The notes below the pieces were generated by a model. It did no database searches. It was not told the origin of the DNA and worked only from the letters and a program-made list of their open reading frames with translations. A stretch of DNA of 64,000 nt from positions 25,029,710 to 25,093,709 of the forward strand of contig JAJKFL010000012.1 of NCBI GenBank assembly GCA_021186555.1, given 5' to 3'. A program made the translations under genes and the position numbers. The stretch comes from Reticulitermes speratus. Its lineage: Eukaryota > Arthropoda > Insecta > Blattodea > Rhinotermitidae. Below, piece after piece: positions 10,285 through 21,425 of this stretch. How positions within the stretch are numbered: the first letter of the stretch is position 1; each line of letters opens with the position of its first letter.

Positions 10285-11685
10285 AGGCAGTCCGTACAGT
10301 TTCTGTGAACATTTTACGGACCGGGAACGACTGCATGGAATCAACTCTTGTTATTTGGTATTTAGACTAATATTAGATAAAGCGTAACGAGACTGAATTT
10401 TAATTCACTCCAGATAACACGACAGGCCATTTTTGCATAGTAACATAATCAAGGGCTTTATTTTGTGTAAATATTTAATAAATGGGAATAAATTTTGTGG
10501 ATTAAACTAATGGATATTCAAAATTTTGCAGATTTCTTTTTTCACAAAGATGTAAGTCCAATGAAATTCACTTCTGTAAACGTTAGACTTAAGATGAAAG
10601 GAATCATGGAAACATACTAACATTGAGCTTTTATGAAGCTAAGTTTTGTGAGGAATTAAGCTTTCAAATGCTTTAAATCTGCAGGAAACATAACAAGATT
10701 GGCCTATGAGATAACTATGCTGTCTGTCTCCCAACTTTAGAAATGCTATCCAACTGACATATTTCCACGAAATTTGGTATCATCTTTATGCCATTCGAGA
10801 TTACACCAATATCGTATTTGTAAAGTTAATTTTATGTGGTCAGTAACGCCAGTACAACTGAACTGGGAGCAGAGTAACGCTGCTTTATGTGGGGTCTTGA
10901 AAGAAAGATAGAACATTTCTTAAGATATGTTTAACGGAATCTTAAATAGCGACGGTACGAAAATTTTCACGTAGCTTTCACTTGGAAAGAGACAATTAAT
11001 AAACAATTTGAGGTAGGAATCTGTGATTTTGTGTGAAGATAGTGTAAACATTCGTCAATTATTTAATTTTAAAATGTTGTTTGTAACTTGACACTAATAA
11101 ATATGGGAATGGTGGTTAGTTTTGAGAATATGTCATGTAAACGTACTGCAGTTAATATTTGTATTTTAGTAACTGGCTCTTCTCAAAACGATAATACTGT
11201 TGTATTTTGATGGCGCTGTGTGTGTGATGTACTTGAATTTGCGAGCAGTATGTCCGACTGGACTAATATTTGATCGTACGAGGTAAACTGCATGTTGTTA
11301 TTGGGATGTGAACTTACGTATTTACGTATGATAGCAGTCACGTAACTGTGGCACTGTAACGTGCTGTGAGAATGCTGCTGGAAGCTTTGTTTATGGTGAC
11401 CTTGAACTTCATGAATGAACGCACAGAAAGCTCTCTGCCGTTGTCAACTCTTCTCCATCCCATTCTTTCAAAGTATGGGAAGGCGAATACTAGTACCATG
11501 TGCAGCTGTTTGTATTGCTCATGTGTGAAGTGTTTAATCTTACATTTTTCTGAATAATTTTGGTGTCAGGTGCCGTTTGTTACATTGCTTGAAAATTTCG
11601 TAGTTGACGATTTCTGTCTTCCGATTTCTTCTTCGAGATAGTTTTGAACTTAACACACAGTTCCATAAGTCGCCAAGAGGCCGGA
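10285..11685. other. No gene recognised in 1.4 kb
   Basis: AT-rich sequence with stops in all frames. The frame at 11366-11557 has no known domain. I see no repeat shared with the rest of the window. Confidence 0.45.
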
Positions 11686-11689
11686 ATAG

Positions 11690-13448
11690 TTGTAGTGATG
11701 TGACTGCATGCTGAGTGACTGGGGTTTGGTTGTAGTGATGTGACTGCATGCTGAGTGACTGGGGTTTGGTTGTAGTGATGTGACTGCATGCTGAGTGAGA
11801 GGGGTTTGGTTGTAGTGATGTGACTGCATGCTGAGTGACTGGGGTTTGGTTGTAGTGATGTGACTGCATGCTGAGTGACTGGGGTTTGGTTGTAGTGATG
11901 TGACTGCATGCTGAGTGAGAGGGGTTTGGTTGTAGTGATGTGACTGCATGCTGAGTGAGAGGGGTTTGGTTGTAGTGATTACCATGCTGTTAGTGACTGG
12001 GTAGGTGTAGATGTACTGATACTGATGTGAGGTTGTTTAGTGATGTGCTGCATGCTGGTGGAAGGGTTTATTGTAGTGATTGACTGCATGCTTGAGTGAC
12101 GTGCGTTTGTTTAGCATTGACTGCATGCTGAGTGACTGGATTTGTGTGTGATGTACTGCATGCTGAGACTGGTTTGTTGATGTGAAACTGCATTCATGAA
12201 GTGACAGGGTTGGTTTGTAGTGATGTGACTGCATGCTGAGTGACTGGGGTTTGGTTGTAGTGATGTGACTGCATGCTGAGTGACTGGGGTTTGGTTGTAG
12301 TGATGTGACTGCATGCTGAGTGAGAGGGGTTTGGTTGTAGTGATGTGACTGCATGCTGAGTGACTGGGGTTTGGTTGTAGTGATGTGACTGCATGCTGAG
12401 TGACTGGGGTTTGGTTGTAGTGATGTGACTGCATGCTGAGTGACTGGGGTTTGGTTGTAGTGATGTGACTGCATGCTGAGTGACTGGGTTTGGTTGTAGT
12501 GATGTGACTGCATGCTGAGTGACTGGGGTTTGGTTGTAGTGATGTGACTGCATAGCTGAGTGACTGGGGTTTGGTTGTAGTGATGTGACTGCATGCTGAG
12601 TGATGGGGTTTGGTTGTAGTGATGTGACTGCATGCTGAGTGAGGGGTTTGGTTGTAGTGATGTGACTGCATGCTGAGTGAAGGGGTTTGGTTGTAGTGAT
12701 GTGACTGCATGCTGAGTGACTGGGGTTTGGTTGTAGTGATGTGACTGCATGCTGAGTGATGGGGTTTGGTTGTAGTGATGTGACTGCATGCTGAGTGAAG
12801 GGGTTTGGTTGTAGTGATGTGACTGCATGCTGAGTGACTGGGGTTTGGTTGTAGTGATGTGACTGCATGCTGAGTGAGAGGGGTTTGGTTGTAGTGATGT
12901 GACTGCATGCTGAGTGACTGGGGTTTGGTTGTAGTGATGTGACTGCATGCTGAGTGACTGGGGTTTGGTTGTAGTGATGTGACTGCATGCTGAGTGACTG
13001 GGGTTTGGTTGTAGTGATGTGACTGCATGCTGAGTGACTGGGGTTTGGTTGTAGTGATGTGACTGCATGCTGAGTGAGGGGTTTGGTTGTAGTGATGTGA
13101 CTGCATGCTGAGTGACTGGGGTTTGGTTGTAGTGATGTGACTGCATGCTGAGTGACTGGGGTTTGGTTGTAGTGATGTGACTGCATGCTGAGTGACTGGG
13201 GTTTGGTTGTAGTGATGTGACTGCATGCTGAGTGACTGGGGTTTGGTTGTAGTGATGTGACTGCATGCTGAGTGACTGGGGTTTGGTTGTAGTGATGTGA
13301 CTGCATGCTGAGTGACTGGGGTTTGGTTGTAGTGATGTGACTGCATGCTGAGTGAGAGGGGTTTGGTTGTAGTGATGTGACTGCATGCTGAGTGACTGGG
13401 GTTTGGTTGTAGTGATGTGACTGCATGCTGAGTGACTGGGGTTTGGTT
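11690..13448. repeat. 40-bp minisatellite, about 43 copies
   Basis: The 40-bp unit contains GGGGTTTGGTTGTAGTGATG and TGACTGCATGCTGAGTGACT. Variant ends are GTGACT, GTGAGA, and shortened forms (GTGATG, GTGAGG, GTGAAG) with 1-3 bp deletions clustered at 12480-12840. A badly scrambled patch lies at 11975-12225, with near-perfect units on both sides. The unit has no stop on the minus strand in any frame, which creates long false reading frames rich in SHHYNQTP and HSACSHITTTKP. Confidence 0.96.
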
Positions 13449-13454
13449 CCCGAC

Positions 13455-13733
13455 AGAAGAAGTTATATTTTTGATCACCAGGCTTATGAAGGCTCTGGGA
13501 CCCGTCAGTCATCTGCGCGCCGGTACAAGTGGCTGAAGCAACAGCGGGTACGATGCTCACCACTCGACTCCGTCTGGCGTCTGGGTTAACAATGCGTGGA
13601 GTTACACTTTCACTCCCCCCCCCCCCCCTACGTCTACGTATGTTGGCATGGTGAAAATTAATCACAGGGACAACGGTTATTGTGAACTTTTGTCAGAATA
13701 AACACAACACGTTTCACATGCAATCTTTATTTT
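13455..13733. other. No gene; poly-C run
   Basis: A run of about 14 C at 13615-13628 is the only notable item. The minus frame that crosses this stretch exists only because it continues from the minisatellite. Confidence 0.6.
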
Positions 13734-13780
13734 CTCTGCAACATGTTTCGTCCGCCTACACCGGCCATCACCAGGTAGAA
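13734..13780 (-). ncRNA. Hammerhead-like motif 5
   Basis: On the minus strand the order is UUCUAC, CUGGUGA, a GC-rich segment, GAAAC, AUGUU, GCAGAG. UUCUAC and GCAGAG pair with one mismatch (stem I). ACAUGU is palindromic. The core has CUGGUGA in place of CUGAUGA, a change expected to harm activity, and stem II is irregular. Confidence 0.4.
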
Positions 13781-14465
13781 GTTACAAGACCATGAAATGA
13801 AAAACATATATTGAGGTGGAGGCTTCCCCTATACAGTTAAAATATATAAACTCGTATAATTACCAATTATTCCCTGTAAGGAGTAATATTTAATTACGCT
13901 AGTAGTTAAAATTATATAAATATAATTGTTAAAACATTGTTGTTATACCTTCTTGAAATTCAATGTTTCCGTATTGTTTTAATGGTGAGTGAAGCTGATT
14001 TTTAGTAAGAATATTCTGTTCTTTGGTTTCAGTGATGAAGATAGGCTGAACAGAAGGAAAGCAGGAAGGAAGGGAAGTGTGGCAGTAAAAAGGTAAGCCT
14101 ACACGATATGTCATTCTGTCGATGGAGGATGTGATCCCCAGATGCATTGCAGTCCGGCATTAAGGAAACACTAAGAAGTTTAAAATAGCGATTTTGAGGA
14201 AACTTGAAGCTGTCTTAATATGTTGCACTGCAGTCATAAAACTGCGATTTCTTTGTACGGCTGGCTGCAGACGGCGCAGCCTTGTGTGGCCCTTACTGGC
14301 TACTTCTGCTGCAGAGACGCTCATTCATCGGGCGGTTCTTTGCATACACTTCGGCCGTGTCTTTTTAAACATTTTTTAGTGAGGAATATTAGAGAAAATT
14401 TCGGTGGTATGTGTAATAAGAGAGATTTAGACGACCCCCACCACAAAGTTAAATTTATTCAGCGT
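13781..14465. other. No gene recognised
   Basis: AT-rich to about 13930, then short frames with no family signature (14194-14379 and 14220-14489 overlap each other). Confidence 0.45.
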
Positions 14466-14466
14466 A

Positions 14467-14772
14467 CTAGAGGTGACGCAATTGGTTGACGCACTGCGCT
14501 ACAAGCCGGAAGGTGGCGGGTTCGATTCCCGATGGTGTCATTGGAATTTTTCTTTGACATAATCTTTTCGGTCGCACTATGGCCCTGGGGTCGACTCATC
14601 CTCTAACAGAAATGAGTACCAGGAATATTTCCTGGGGGTAAAGGCGACCGGTGCGTAGGGCTGACAACTTTACCACCTTCATGTGCCGATTGTCTAGAAA
14701 TCTCGGAGCCTCAACCTCCTGGAAGCCTCAGGGCCTGTCCAGGCCTGTAATGGGATAGCTTTAAGTTTTGCC
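14467..14772 (+). mobile_element. SINE-2 (tRNA-derived), copy 1
   Basis: The head runs GGTGACGCAATTGGTTGACG to GCGGGTTCGATTCCCGATGG, with A- and B-box-like sequences. The body contains TGGGGTCGACTCA, GAGTACCAGGAATATTTCCT, GGTGCGTAGGGCTGACAAC and GTGCCGATTGTC. It ends in GCCTGTAATGGGATAGCTTT with a short T-rich tail rather than poly-A. The same body is found at 24.4, 30.2 and 58.5 kb. Confidence 0.88.
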
Positions 14773-14799
14773 TTTACTGAATCTTTCTTTGATTAAATA

Positions 14800-14822
14800 A
14801 CGTGTGTGTGTGTGTGTGTGTA
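14800..14822. repeat. (TG)n microsatellite
   Basis: About 11 TG dinucleotides just after the SINE. Confidence 0.95.
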
Positions 14823-14824
14823 GA

Positions 14825-16245
14825 TTACTGCTGGGTAAAAAGTAATTTTATGTTACATGCTTTGTTTGAGAAAAAGGGTTTTTTTTTTCTTTCGCAGGGG
14901 GAACAATAATTAACGCGAAGAAAGGGTTAGTAAAATTTCCTTCGGAACTTCTTTGCGGATCTCTGGTGTTATAATGAAGGGAAATGCTATAAGAACGCAC
15001 ACTAACCGTGTCAGGTTTCTTGCTTTGTCTGTATGTGTGAACTTGCATGCTACGATTTTTGAAGCAACCAATGTAAACCCCGTTTCGAGTATCTACAAAG
15101 TGGTCATTAGAATATAAAGCTCCAGTGAAAAGATTTTATTATCATCTAGTGATAAATTGCAGAGAAGGAGCTCTGTTGTATTTATAGCCTGGGAACGTTT
15201 AAAGATTATCTAGGAAGCAAATATTGGTTAAGGAAGATAAAAACAGATTATGCACACAGCTAGGTGCTAGAGCGTTGTGTTCCTGTGTTTATAGGAGAGA
15301 AAAACACTGATAAAGGAAGAGAGAAAGGAGTTAGAAGGAGTACGCTTGTTGTGTTCTGCAATTTGGAATGTGCGTGTGAAACCGCCATTCGTCTTTTCGC
15401 CCCGCGTTGTGCGTGTCGGGACTGTCCTGTGTTTGCCGCCCCGCGATGAGTGCGTGTTTTGTTTTCGTTGTGCTTCTATACACGTTCGTGGCGCTAGGTG
15501 TAGGATCAGTCCGTCTTCTTCCGTTAAAGTAACAATTTTAACTGTAGTCGATAATTCAAAAGAAACTTGACGGTCTAAATACCCCTATTTCCTAACGTAT
15601 ATACCTCTCACTCATTTACACAAAACGACGTCTGAATTACGCAGTAGGTGTCACCACTGTATAAGTTGCGTTGATGTTTGTGAAATAATTAGTAATTTGG
15701 AAGTTGTTTATCGAAGTGTTTGGAACTTGTGAGTGTCGTGTTGTGGAGTCTGGTGATGACTGTAAATCAAGTTAGTTCGAAGTTTCGTTCGTCTGATAAC
15801 TTACGGAATTGTTGCTCTGTCGTCGAGAAATTACCGGTGCAGGATTTGCGGTATTAAGGTGAGAGAGAGGTAATATGGCTTGCATAGCTAAAGTTATTGA
15901 GTGACTGTGTTGCATATTTTACCGTTAAAGTGTGCGATTCTGTTATTTCACGGTGCAACTTGACATTCCTCAAATTTACGTATTCAAAGTCTTTATAGAT
16001 TTTGACTATGTAACAGCTAGTACCTAATAACTAATCGAATGTGGGCAATGCGCAGAATGGATTACTGCTCACTGAAATATTTATTTAAATGGAATGTAAG
16101 AAGTAAATTAATTTTTATTGTATTTAAATATATGGCACATTATTGGTATAAATAGTTGGTTTTATTGTTGTTAATTTTGTTTGATCGTGGCTTCTTATAT
16201 GTGTGTTTGTTTTTGGGTCTTCACGTCCATGAAGTAGTTACTTTG
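14825..16245. other. No gene recognised; possible untranslated exon end
   Basis: Relatively CG-containing sequence at 15360-15500 is followed at 15855-15866 by TTAAG|GTGAGAGAG, which fits a splice-donor consensus. Upstream sequence to about 15640 has no long frame, so it could be a 5' untranslated exon. This is only a guess. The overlapping frames at 15264-15570 show no family. Confidence 0.25.
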
Positions 16246-16257
16246 TAGAGTATCTGG

Positions 16258-16393
16258 TTTTTTTTTTCCAAAGACTCGAAAGCCCCTTGGGGGGCTTAGG
16301 CCGCCTCAATTTTCGACGCTTCACGATCGCACACTTTTTAGACACACCACACTCGGTAGGACTCCTCTGGACGAGGGACCAGCTCGTCGCAGA
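16258..16393 (-). mobile_element. SINE-1, copy 3, 5'-truncated
   Basis: Only the 3' part is present: poly-A end (T run at 16258-16268), the GCCCCTTGGGGGGCTTAGG block and GACGAGGGACCAGCTCGTCG. GAGTATCTGG occurs at 16248-16257 and 16394-16403, a 10-bp target-site duplication. Truncation at the 5' end with an intact duplication shows incomplete reverse transcription. Confidence 0.9.
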
Positions 16394-16589
16394 GAGTATC
16401 TGGATACTCTGTGAAATAATGAAATATAGATCACCTACAGATGGAGTAACATACACTCATTGTGTAATTATAGATGGACTGTACAAGTCTTTAAACAATC
16501 TCTTAGTCTGCAATAAATATGAGGTTACTTTTAGTATATTTATATACGGATGTTAACAAAGCATTTCAGAGCTGTTAGTTTATCAAGGA

Positions 16590-16660
16590 CTGTACAGAAT
16601 CGCCTGAAATAGGCCGAAACATGTAGTTCTATATAATAAATAGAATTTAGTTGTGTTTGG
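16590..16660 (+). mobile_element. Repeat end with degenerate hammerhead-like motif 6
   Basis: GCCTGAAATAGGC forms a hairpin followed by CGAAACATGTAGTTCTATA and ATAATAAATAGAATTTAGTT. The same string, reversed, is at 55625-55690, so the two are one repeat family. In this copy the CUGAAGA box is broken by extra bases (CTGTACAGAAT). Confidence 0.5.
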
Positions 16661-17150
16661 ACAGATATTGATTTAATGTTTTGCACTCTTAACAACAGAA
16701 AGGTATGACGTTCTTTAAAATTAAATCTTTTCCTCAGCGCAACGCATTTTTTATGTCCTGTACGATACACCAAATTTTCTGTTCCCCTGGTGGCACCTGG
16801 CACAAAGTATTGCAAAGTTTCGTTGGGTCAGTTAGAAGTGAGAAAAATATGCGTGGTCCTTAGTTAGGTACAGAGTTTAAATTTGCTCTTGTTTTGAAAA
16901 CAGCGAACTGCGTGCGTTCAAATAGCACGACAGAACAGGAACGTGTGTGTTTGCGGAAGGGCGTTCACTCCAGTGTCATGAACTGGTTGAGAAACACGTT
17001 TAAAAGCGAGTAGCTTATAGGAACTTACGTTATAACTGTGTTTACAGATGAAATACGGGATTCACATTGTTGTTGTTTGTTAAATCACATTTTAACAAGT
17101 ACTAGCAACACATACTTCGTTGTAACATTTTATGACAGTGCGTAATTGTT
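16660..17150. other. No gene recognised
   Basis: No family signature. The minus frame at 16540-16815 overlaps the repeat end above. Confidence 0.45.
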
Positions 17151-17249
17151 ATGTTATTATTATTATTATATAGTTGTCACTTTTATGCAGGTTATTATAT
17201 AATTATATACCTAAATCATGTTTCTAGAGTATATACCGTCGTAGCTGTT

Positions 17250-17560
17250 CTGTAGTTACAATTTATGCTACATGTAATGCTATTTCCTATGTTCAACGTT
17301 CTGTACATTTACATCAGCACTTTCCGCAGTATTTGTGCAGTGCCCAATGTAGCTGTTTGCTGTAGTTCCGTGATGTCGTGCTTTACACGTATGTTGCTGA
17401 GGTATTTTGTGAATGATTTTGAGACTGTTCCAGTTGCCCCTGTTAATATTACTGCTTCCTTCTGTCTTGACATTCCACATACGCTGTATTTCTGTTGTAA
17501 GTCTTTATATTTTAGAATTTCTCGGCTTCTTTCTTTATCACATTTCGCTTGATCAGACAT
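17250..17560 (-). pseudogene. LINE-C 3' end, copy 1
   Basis: The minus strand reads DKERSREILKYKDLQQKY, then VILTGATGTVSKSFTKYLSN, then ITELQQTATLGTAQILRKVL, shared over two overlapping frames (17280-17480 and 17309-17560). The pattern VxxGATGTxSKxxxKYL...LQ..A.LGTA.ILRKVL is, from memory, the C-terminal tail of reverse transcriptases in one invertebrate non-LTR retrotransposon group. One frameshift separates the halves. Only the last 90 or so codons of the element are present. Confidence 0.7.
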
Positions 17561-17649
17561 ATTGTAATATTGATGATATATCGTAACTGATATTCATTTG
17601 TTTTATAATGGAACAGTTTAGGAGGGGCGTATGTAAACTTACGATACAA

Positions 17650-18030
17650 ATTTATTATTAGTATTATGTAATATTTATCACCGTATATGCAGATTTACAA
17701 TTTATATACCGAAACGAACCATGTTCTATGTAGACAGTGTGCAGCTATCTGTAGTTACAATTACGCTACATTAATGATTTTCCATGTTCAACGTCTGTAC
17801 ATTTAATCTTTCCCATATTGTGCAGTGAAAGTACCCTTGTTTGCTTTAGTTCCTTGACGGTTTCCGATCTTGCGAGTATTTTTGTGAATGATTTGAGATG
17901 TTCATTTGCCTTATTAAATTGGTTGTCTTTTTGATTTTATTATGCTGTATTTCTATTGCAAGGTCTTTATATTTTAGAATGTTTTCGGCTTCTTTCTTTA
18001 TCACATTTCTGTCTTCCTGAAATTGCAACA
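17650..18030 (-). pseudogene. LINE-C 3' end, copy 2 (heavily decayed)
   Basis: This segment repeats copy 1 in the same order: TGTAGTTACAATTACGCTAC, CATGTTCAACGTCTGTACAT, CTGTATTTCTATTGCAAGG and TCTTTATATTTTAGAATG, with many one- to few-base deletions. ENILKYKDLAIEIQ is still readable at the upstream end. The two copies lie head to tail about 490 bp apart, either as separate insertions or as a tandem duplication. Confidence 0.65.
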
Positions 18031-18068
18031 TCTATTAACATGCATTAACATACACTCGCATATTATTA

Positions 18069-18293
18069 TTATTGCCCATTGTTTAGCGTATAAAATGAAC
18101 AATTCTGAAAGTTACCTTTTGCCTGTGCCAACTCGCTATATCTGATTTCAGGTACACCATAAAAAGTGATGGAGTGACCTGTAGGTACAGTTAGACATAC
18201 TGAATTTTGGCCAGCTGAACCACTGTTAGCTATCTGTTCCATGGCGCTGAAATATGCCTTGATTTCTTCTATTTCATTCACAGTCATCTTCAT
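18069..18293 (-). CDS. Unidentified 74-codon frame
   Basis: The minus-strand frame reads MKMTVNEIEEIKAYFSAMEQ and then VPTGHSITFYGVPEIRYSEL. I do not recognise the family. It is adjacent to the LINE-C tails in the same orientation, so it may be part of the same element upstream of a deletion, and not a host gene. No signal peptide or membrane segment is apparent. Confidence 0.2.
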   Translation of the reverse strand: MKMTVNEIEEIKAYFSAMEQIANSGSAGQNSVCLTVPTGHSITFYGVPEIRYSELAQAKGNFQNCSFYTLNNGQ

Positions 18294-18404
18294 ATTTTCT
18301 TTGAGGATATTGAAGTACTGTATTTCAATAACTGTTGAATCATTTTGTGATTGTTATAGTGTTATTAGTTTTGAAAATGTTGGTGTTGTGTTGAGAATTT
18401 CTTA

Positions 18405-18475
18405 AGTGACGTTTCTTAACCATTTAAACCCACTGGTAAATATGTGTACCACGTGCCGAAACGTTAAGAAACTCT
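18405..18475. repeat. Small inverted repeat with GCCGAAACGTTAAG
   Basis: GTTTCTTAAC (about 18412-18421) is complementary to GTTAAGAAAC (about 18464-18473). Between them lies GTACCACGTGCCGAAACG. It looks like a decayed relative of the fold-back elements elsewhere in the window. Confidence 0.4.
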
Positions 18476-18479
18476 GCAT

Positions 18480-19010
18480 TTTTCATAATTTGTACTCGTA
18501 TTTTTATGTATTTTGTGATTTTTATAGTGAAAGGCTCTTACTCGTATTTTTCTCAATAGCGTTGAATGATTGGTGTTTCTACTGAAGGCGGACTGTTTTC
18601 TGTATGAGGCAGGAACTTTACGTCTTTTGTGCCACTTGAAGTGAACGTCGGTCTTCAACTCAGGCGGTTAGTCGCCGTCGTTCAGCGGCGGAAGTATGGC
18701 TCCGAGCGCAAGCTAGTTCTGGTTGGATTTGTGATCGATGAAGTGATACCGGGACACTTCGACTGTCCTTCGTCAGTATGGTTCCACTAATATCCCATAT
18801 TCGTCTTTTATTTAGTATTTCTCTGATCAGGACAAGTGGGCGAAGCTGTAAATCTCCAAATAAGACAGTGCTCTTTCGGGTATCGAGAACAATTGCACGA
18901 AGAACTGTCATATTATTTCGTTTTTTGTCATGTTCATACAGTTCAATATTGGAACTGAAGGGTACAGCCCTTTCATAATCTTAAACACAGCACATTTACT
19001 GTTGGTTCAT
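18480..19010. other. No gene recognised
   Basis: Frames at 18660-18911 (minus) and 18778-18978 (plus) overlap and show no family signature. Confidence 0.45.
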
Positions 19011-19014
19011 AGCA

Positions 19015-19370
19015 ATTTGTAAGACACAGAATGGAGAAGATCAGTCGGACCGATCGCGGAGAAATGAGAAGTATTACACAGAGTCAAGGAGAGGAATATC
19101 GTACATACAATAAAAAGAAGAAGGCTAACTGGATTGGTCACATCTTGCGTATAAACTGCCTTCTGAAACAGTGATTGAAGGAAAGTTAGAGGAAGGATAG
19201 AAATGACGGGAAGACGAGGGAGAAGACGTAAGCAGCTACTGAATGACCTTAAAGAAAAGAGAAGATACTGTAAATTGAAAGAGGAAGCACTAGATCGCAC
19301 CGTGTGCAGAACGCGCTTTAGAAGAGGCTACGGACCTGTCGTAAGACAGACTACATAGTGAATGAATCCC
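19015..19370 (+). pseudogene. LINE-B 3' end, copy 1
   Basis: The plus strand reads REMRSITQSQGEEYRT, KKANWIGHILRINCLLK, then (after a frameshift) MTGRRGRRRKQLL, KRRYCKLKEEALDR and RFRRGYGPVVRQTT. This is the C-terminal tail that follows reverse transcriptase in a common insect LINE. The reverse copy at 29.1 kb keeps one unbroken frame for the same peptide. The 3' boundary ends in a GTGAATGAAT tail. Confidence 0.8.
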
Positions 19371-19374
19371 ATAT

Positions 19375-20020
19375 TCCGCGGGATATTTGATTTTCTGCAT
19401 GGATTGCTAACAGACAACAAAAACTTCTGACATCTGTGTGACATAGCGAGACTTATGCAGCCGAATTATTGCCATTAGCAGGATTTTTTTTTAAAACTTT
19501 GTTTCAATACTGCATAAAGATTTAAAATGTTCCGTGGCGGAATGTAAATACAGCCGAGTATGTTACTGTAACGCACGTAACGAACCGCAGCGCATTATTT
19601 TCAACTGGATAGCAACTGGATTATAGCCCTTAAACGTCAAAAAATTGTAGCGCAGTCGGATGAAATCATTGCATTAATTCAGCCAATTACTTCAGGCTGA
19701 AAATGATGTTTCTGGTTTCGAATGAAATTCAGTTATGGACCGCAGCCCTAAACTGTAATTATCGCAGAGTGCTGAACTAAACTGCCAATGCGATTGTGTA
19801 TGATTGTCTGTCCAAGTTCTTGTAGTGATGGCTGTTGAACCCCACCAAGAATTCTTAACAGAAATTGACTTAATTTACTCGTGTTTATGAAAGTAGTGAC
19901 GACAGCGAAGGGTTTGCGGCAATTTTCCCATGACCTCTAGCACAGTTAACACTAATGCTATAAGGGGCATTGACAAACACAGCTAGAGGAAGGACGAATG
20001 CTGTGTATAAATCCATGGAT
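19375..20020. other. No gene recognised
   Basis: Unique-looking sequence with stops in all frames. Confidence 0.5.
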
Positions 20021-20035
20021 TTTTGACATAATCTT

Positions 20036-20323
20036 TTTTTTTGACGTGGTGAAGGGCCCCGCAGCAGATGCTACGGACGCACCGCAGCCTTAAAGCTTTT
20101 TGTGCAACCCCTGTGATGAAGATGAGCAGTTTTTTTTACCAAGTTTTACAATTAATGGAGCACCAGTGGAATGAAATTGACAGGGGAAAACCGACAACTC
20201 GGAGAAAAACCTGTCCCAGTGCCACTTTGTCCACCATAAATCTTACATGGACTGACCCGGGATCGAACCCGGGCCTCCGCGGTGAGAGGCCGGCGACTAA
20301 CCGCCTGAGCCATGGCATGGCCC
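20036..20323 (-). mobile_element. SINE-3 (tRNA-derived), copy 1, with target-site duplication
   Basis: Read on the minus strand, the head has GCCATGGCTCAGGCGGTTAG and GCCCGGGTTCGATCCCGGG (A- and B-box-like), and the body ends in GGTGCGTCCGTAGCATCTGC and GGGGCCC. GACATAATCTT flanks it at 20025-20035 and 20324-20334. The copies at 43.9 and 49.25 kb share the body. Confidence 0.9.
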
Positions 20324-20334
20324 GACATAATCTT

Positions 20335-20840
20335 CTTTTTTCTGCTTGTACTTCGTCCATCATCAAATGTCACACAGTAGGCACTTGTCAGACGGTCTAG
20401 CAATGACCCAGCATTCTTGGAGAACGGCATTGAAATTTAGATGAGTGTATTCGACTCATAAAACGCAAGTGTTCTGGGTTTGTTGTACATATAAAACCTA
20501 CGTCTCATGTCGTGTTTGGATTTTATTCCCTCCATCCTCTTTTGTATAGACCACACAGCAAAACCATTCCCCCTTTAATCATTACAGAAGTGATTTGTAT
20601 CCCTTGGCAAATCACCACTGCACTTATACGTATTTGTGGGCAGAGAAATGATTTAATTGTGCATGCGAGTAATGAGCATATCGTGGCCAGTCGTTTGATT
20701 TGTTTTCGGTGAGCGTGTGTCTGGAATTTATTGACGTCGTTAAATGTTTTACGCGATCACTTTCGCAACGGAGAAAGAACTTTAAAATTACCTTTCCGTG
20801 TAGTGCCATTACAACGACGTGTATTTTCATCAACTTTTAC
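20335..20840. other. No gene recognised
   Basis: Only short overlapping frames, with no known domain and no shared repeat. Confidence 0.45.
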
Positions 20841-20843
20841 ACA

Positions 20844-21051
20844 AAATTGAAATAAAATGTATAGAAAATTTCACAAGAGTCCCAACATGTTTCGGTATGC
20901 TAAACACTCCATCTTCTGGGGAACACTGAACACTGAAAACTTGTGTACTTTTAAGTGTTCAGTCTTAAGTGTTCCCCTGACTTTGGTGTGTTTAGCATAT
21001 CGAAACATGTTGGGACTCTTGTGAAATTTTTTATACATTTTATTTTAATTT
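20844..21051. mobile_element. Palindromic fold-back element with hammerhead-like arms
   Basis: Arms of about 80 nt are inverted copies: AAATTGAAATAAAATGTATA at the left matches the reverse of the right end, and both arms carry CAAGAGTCCCAACATGTTTCG in opposite orientation. A loop with GAACACTGAACACTGAAAAC separates them. No coding capacity. In the left arm, read on the minus strand, CAGAAGA, a stem, and GAAACATGTTGGGA are in hammerhead order. Confidence 0.75.
20879..20922 (-). ncRNA. Hammerhead-like motif 7
   Basis: On the minus strand: UCCC, CAGAAGA, GGaGUG/CAuACC stem II with mismatch, GAAAC, AUGUU, GGGA. UCCC and GGGA can pair as stem I, and ACAUGU is palindromic. The core has CAGAAGA instead of CUGAAGA, so activity is doubtful. 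Confidence 0.35.
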
Positions 21052-21243
21052 GGTGTACGAACTGGTGAAAATACATGTTGGTGGGAAAAGAACTGTTGAT
21101 AGCTGAGGCTTCATGTTCTTTGTAGTTTAAGCCTGTAGTCCGAACACAACGCACAGTTTCAGGAACGTATACTGTACGGTGTTGTCGCTTACCTTTTTCA
21201 CAGCAAAATTGTTTGGTGCTATCGACGAAAAAGCACCAGAACA

Positions 21244-21425
21244 TGAGGGTGGAGCCGATAGCTCTGCGCGTTCTTAACCTTGACACTCTATGGTGTGTGG
21301 TCAGCCTTGCGTCCCTGCCACTTTATCCTCACAGCCGGTCTCGACACTTTTGGAAAGAGAACTTTTTTGCATTTGCCGGGAACCAAACCCGGTTGTTCGA
21401 TAGTTGCCCCGGCTCCACTATCGTA
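21244..21425 (-). mobile_element. Possible decayed tRNA-like SINE remnant
   Basis: On the minus strand AGCCGGGGCAACTATCGAAC precedes CCGGGTTTGGTTCCCGGC, a weak B-box-like string, followed by TTTCCAAAAGTGTCGAGACC. The last part resembles 53415-53440, so both may descend from one family. Weak evidence. Confidence 0.35.

Noticed and set aside
12037-13665. Long minus frames (up to 542 codons) rich in HHYNQTP and HSACSHITTTKP
   Set aside because: The 40-bp unit lacks stops on this strand in all three frames, so the three overlapping frames are copies of each other shifted by unit length.
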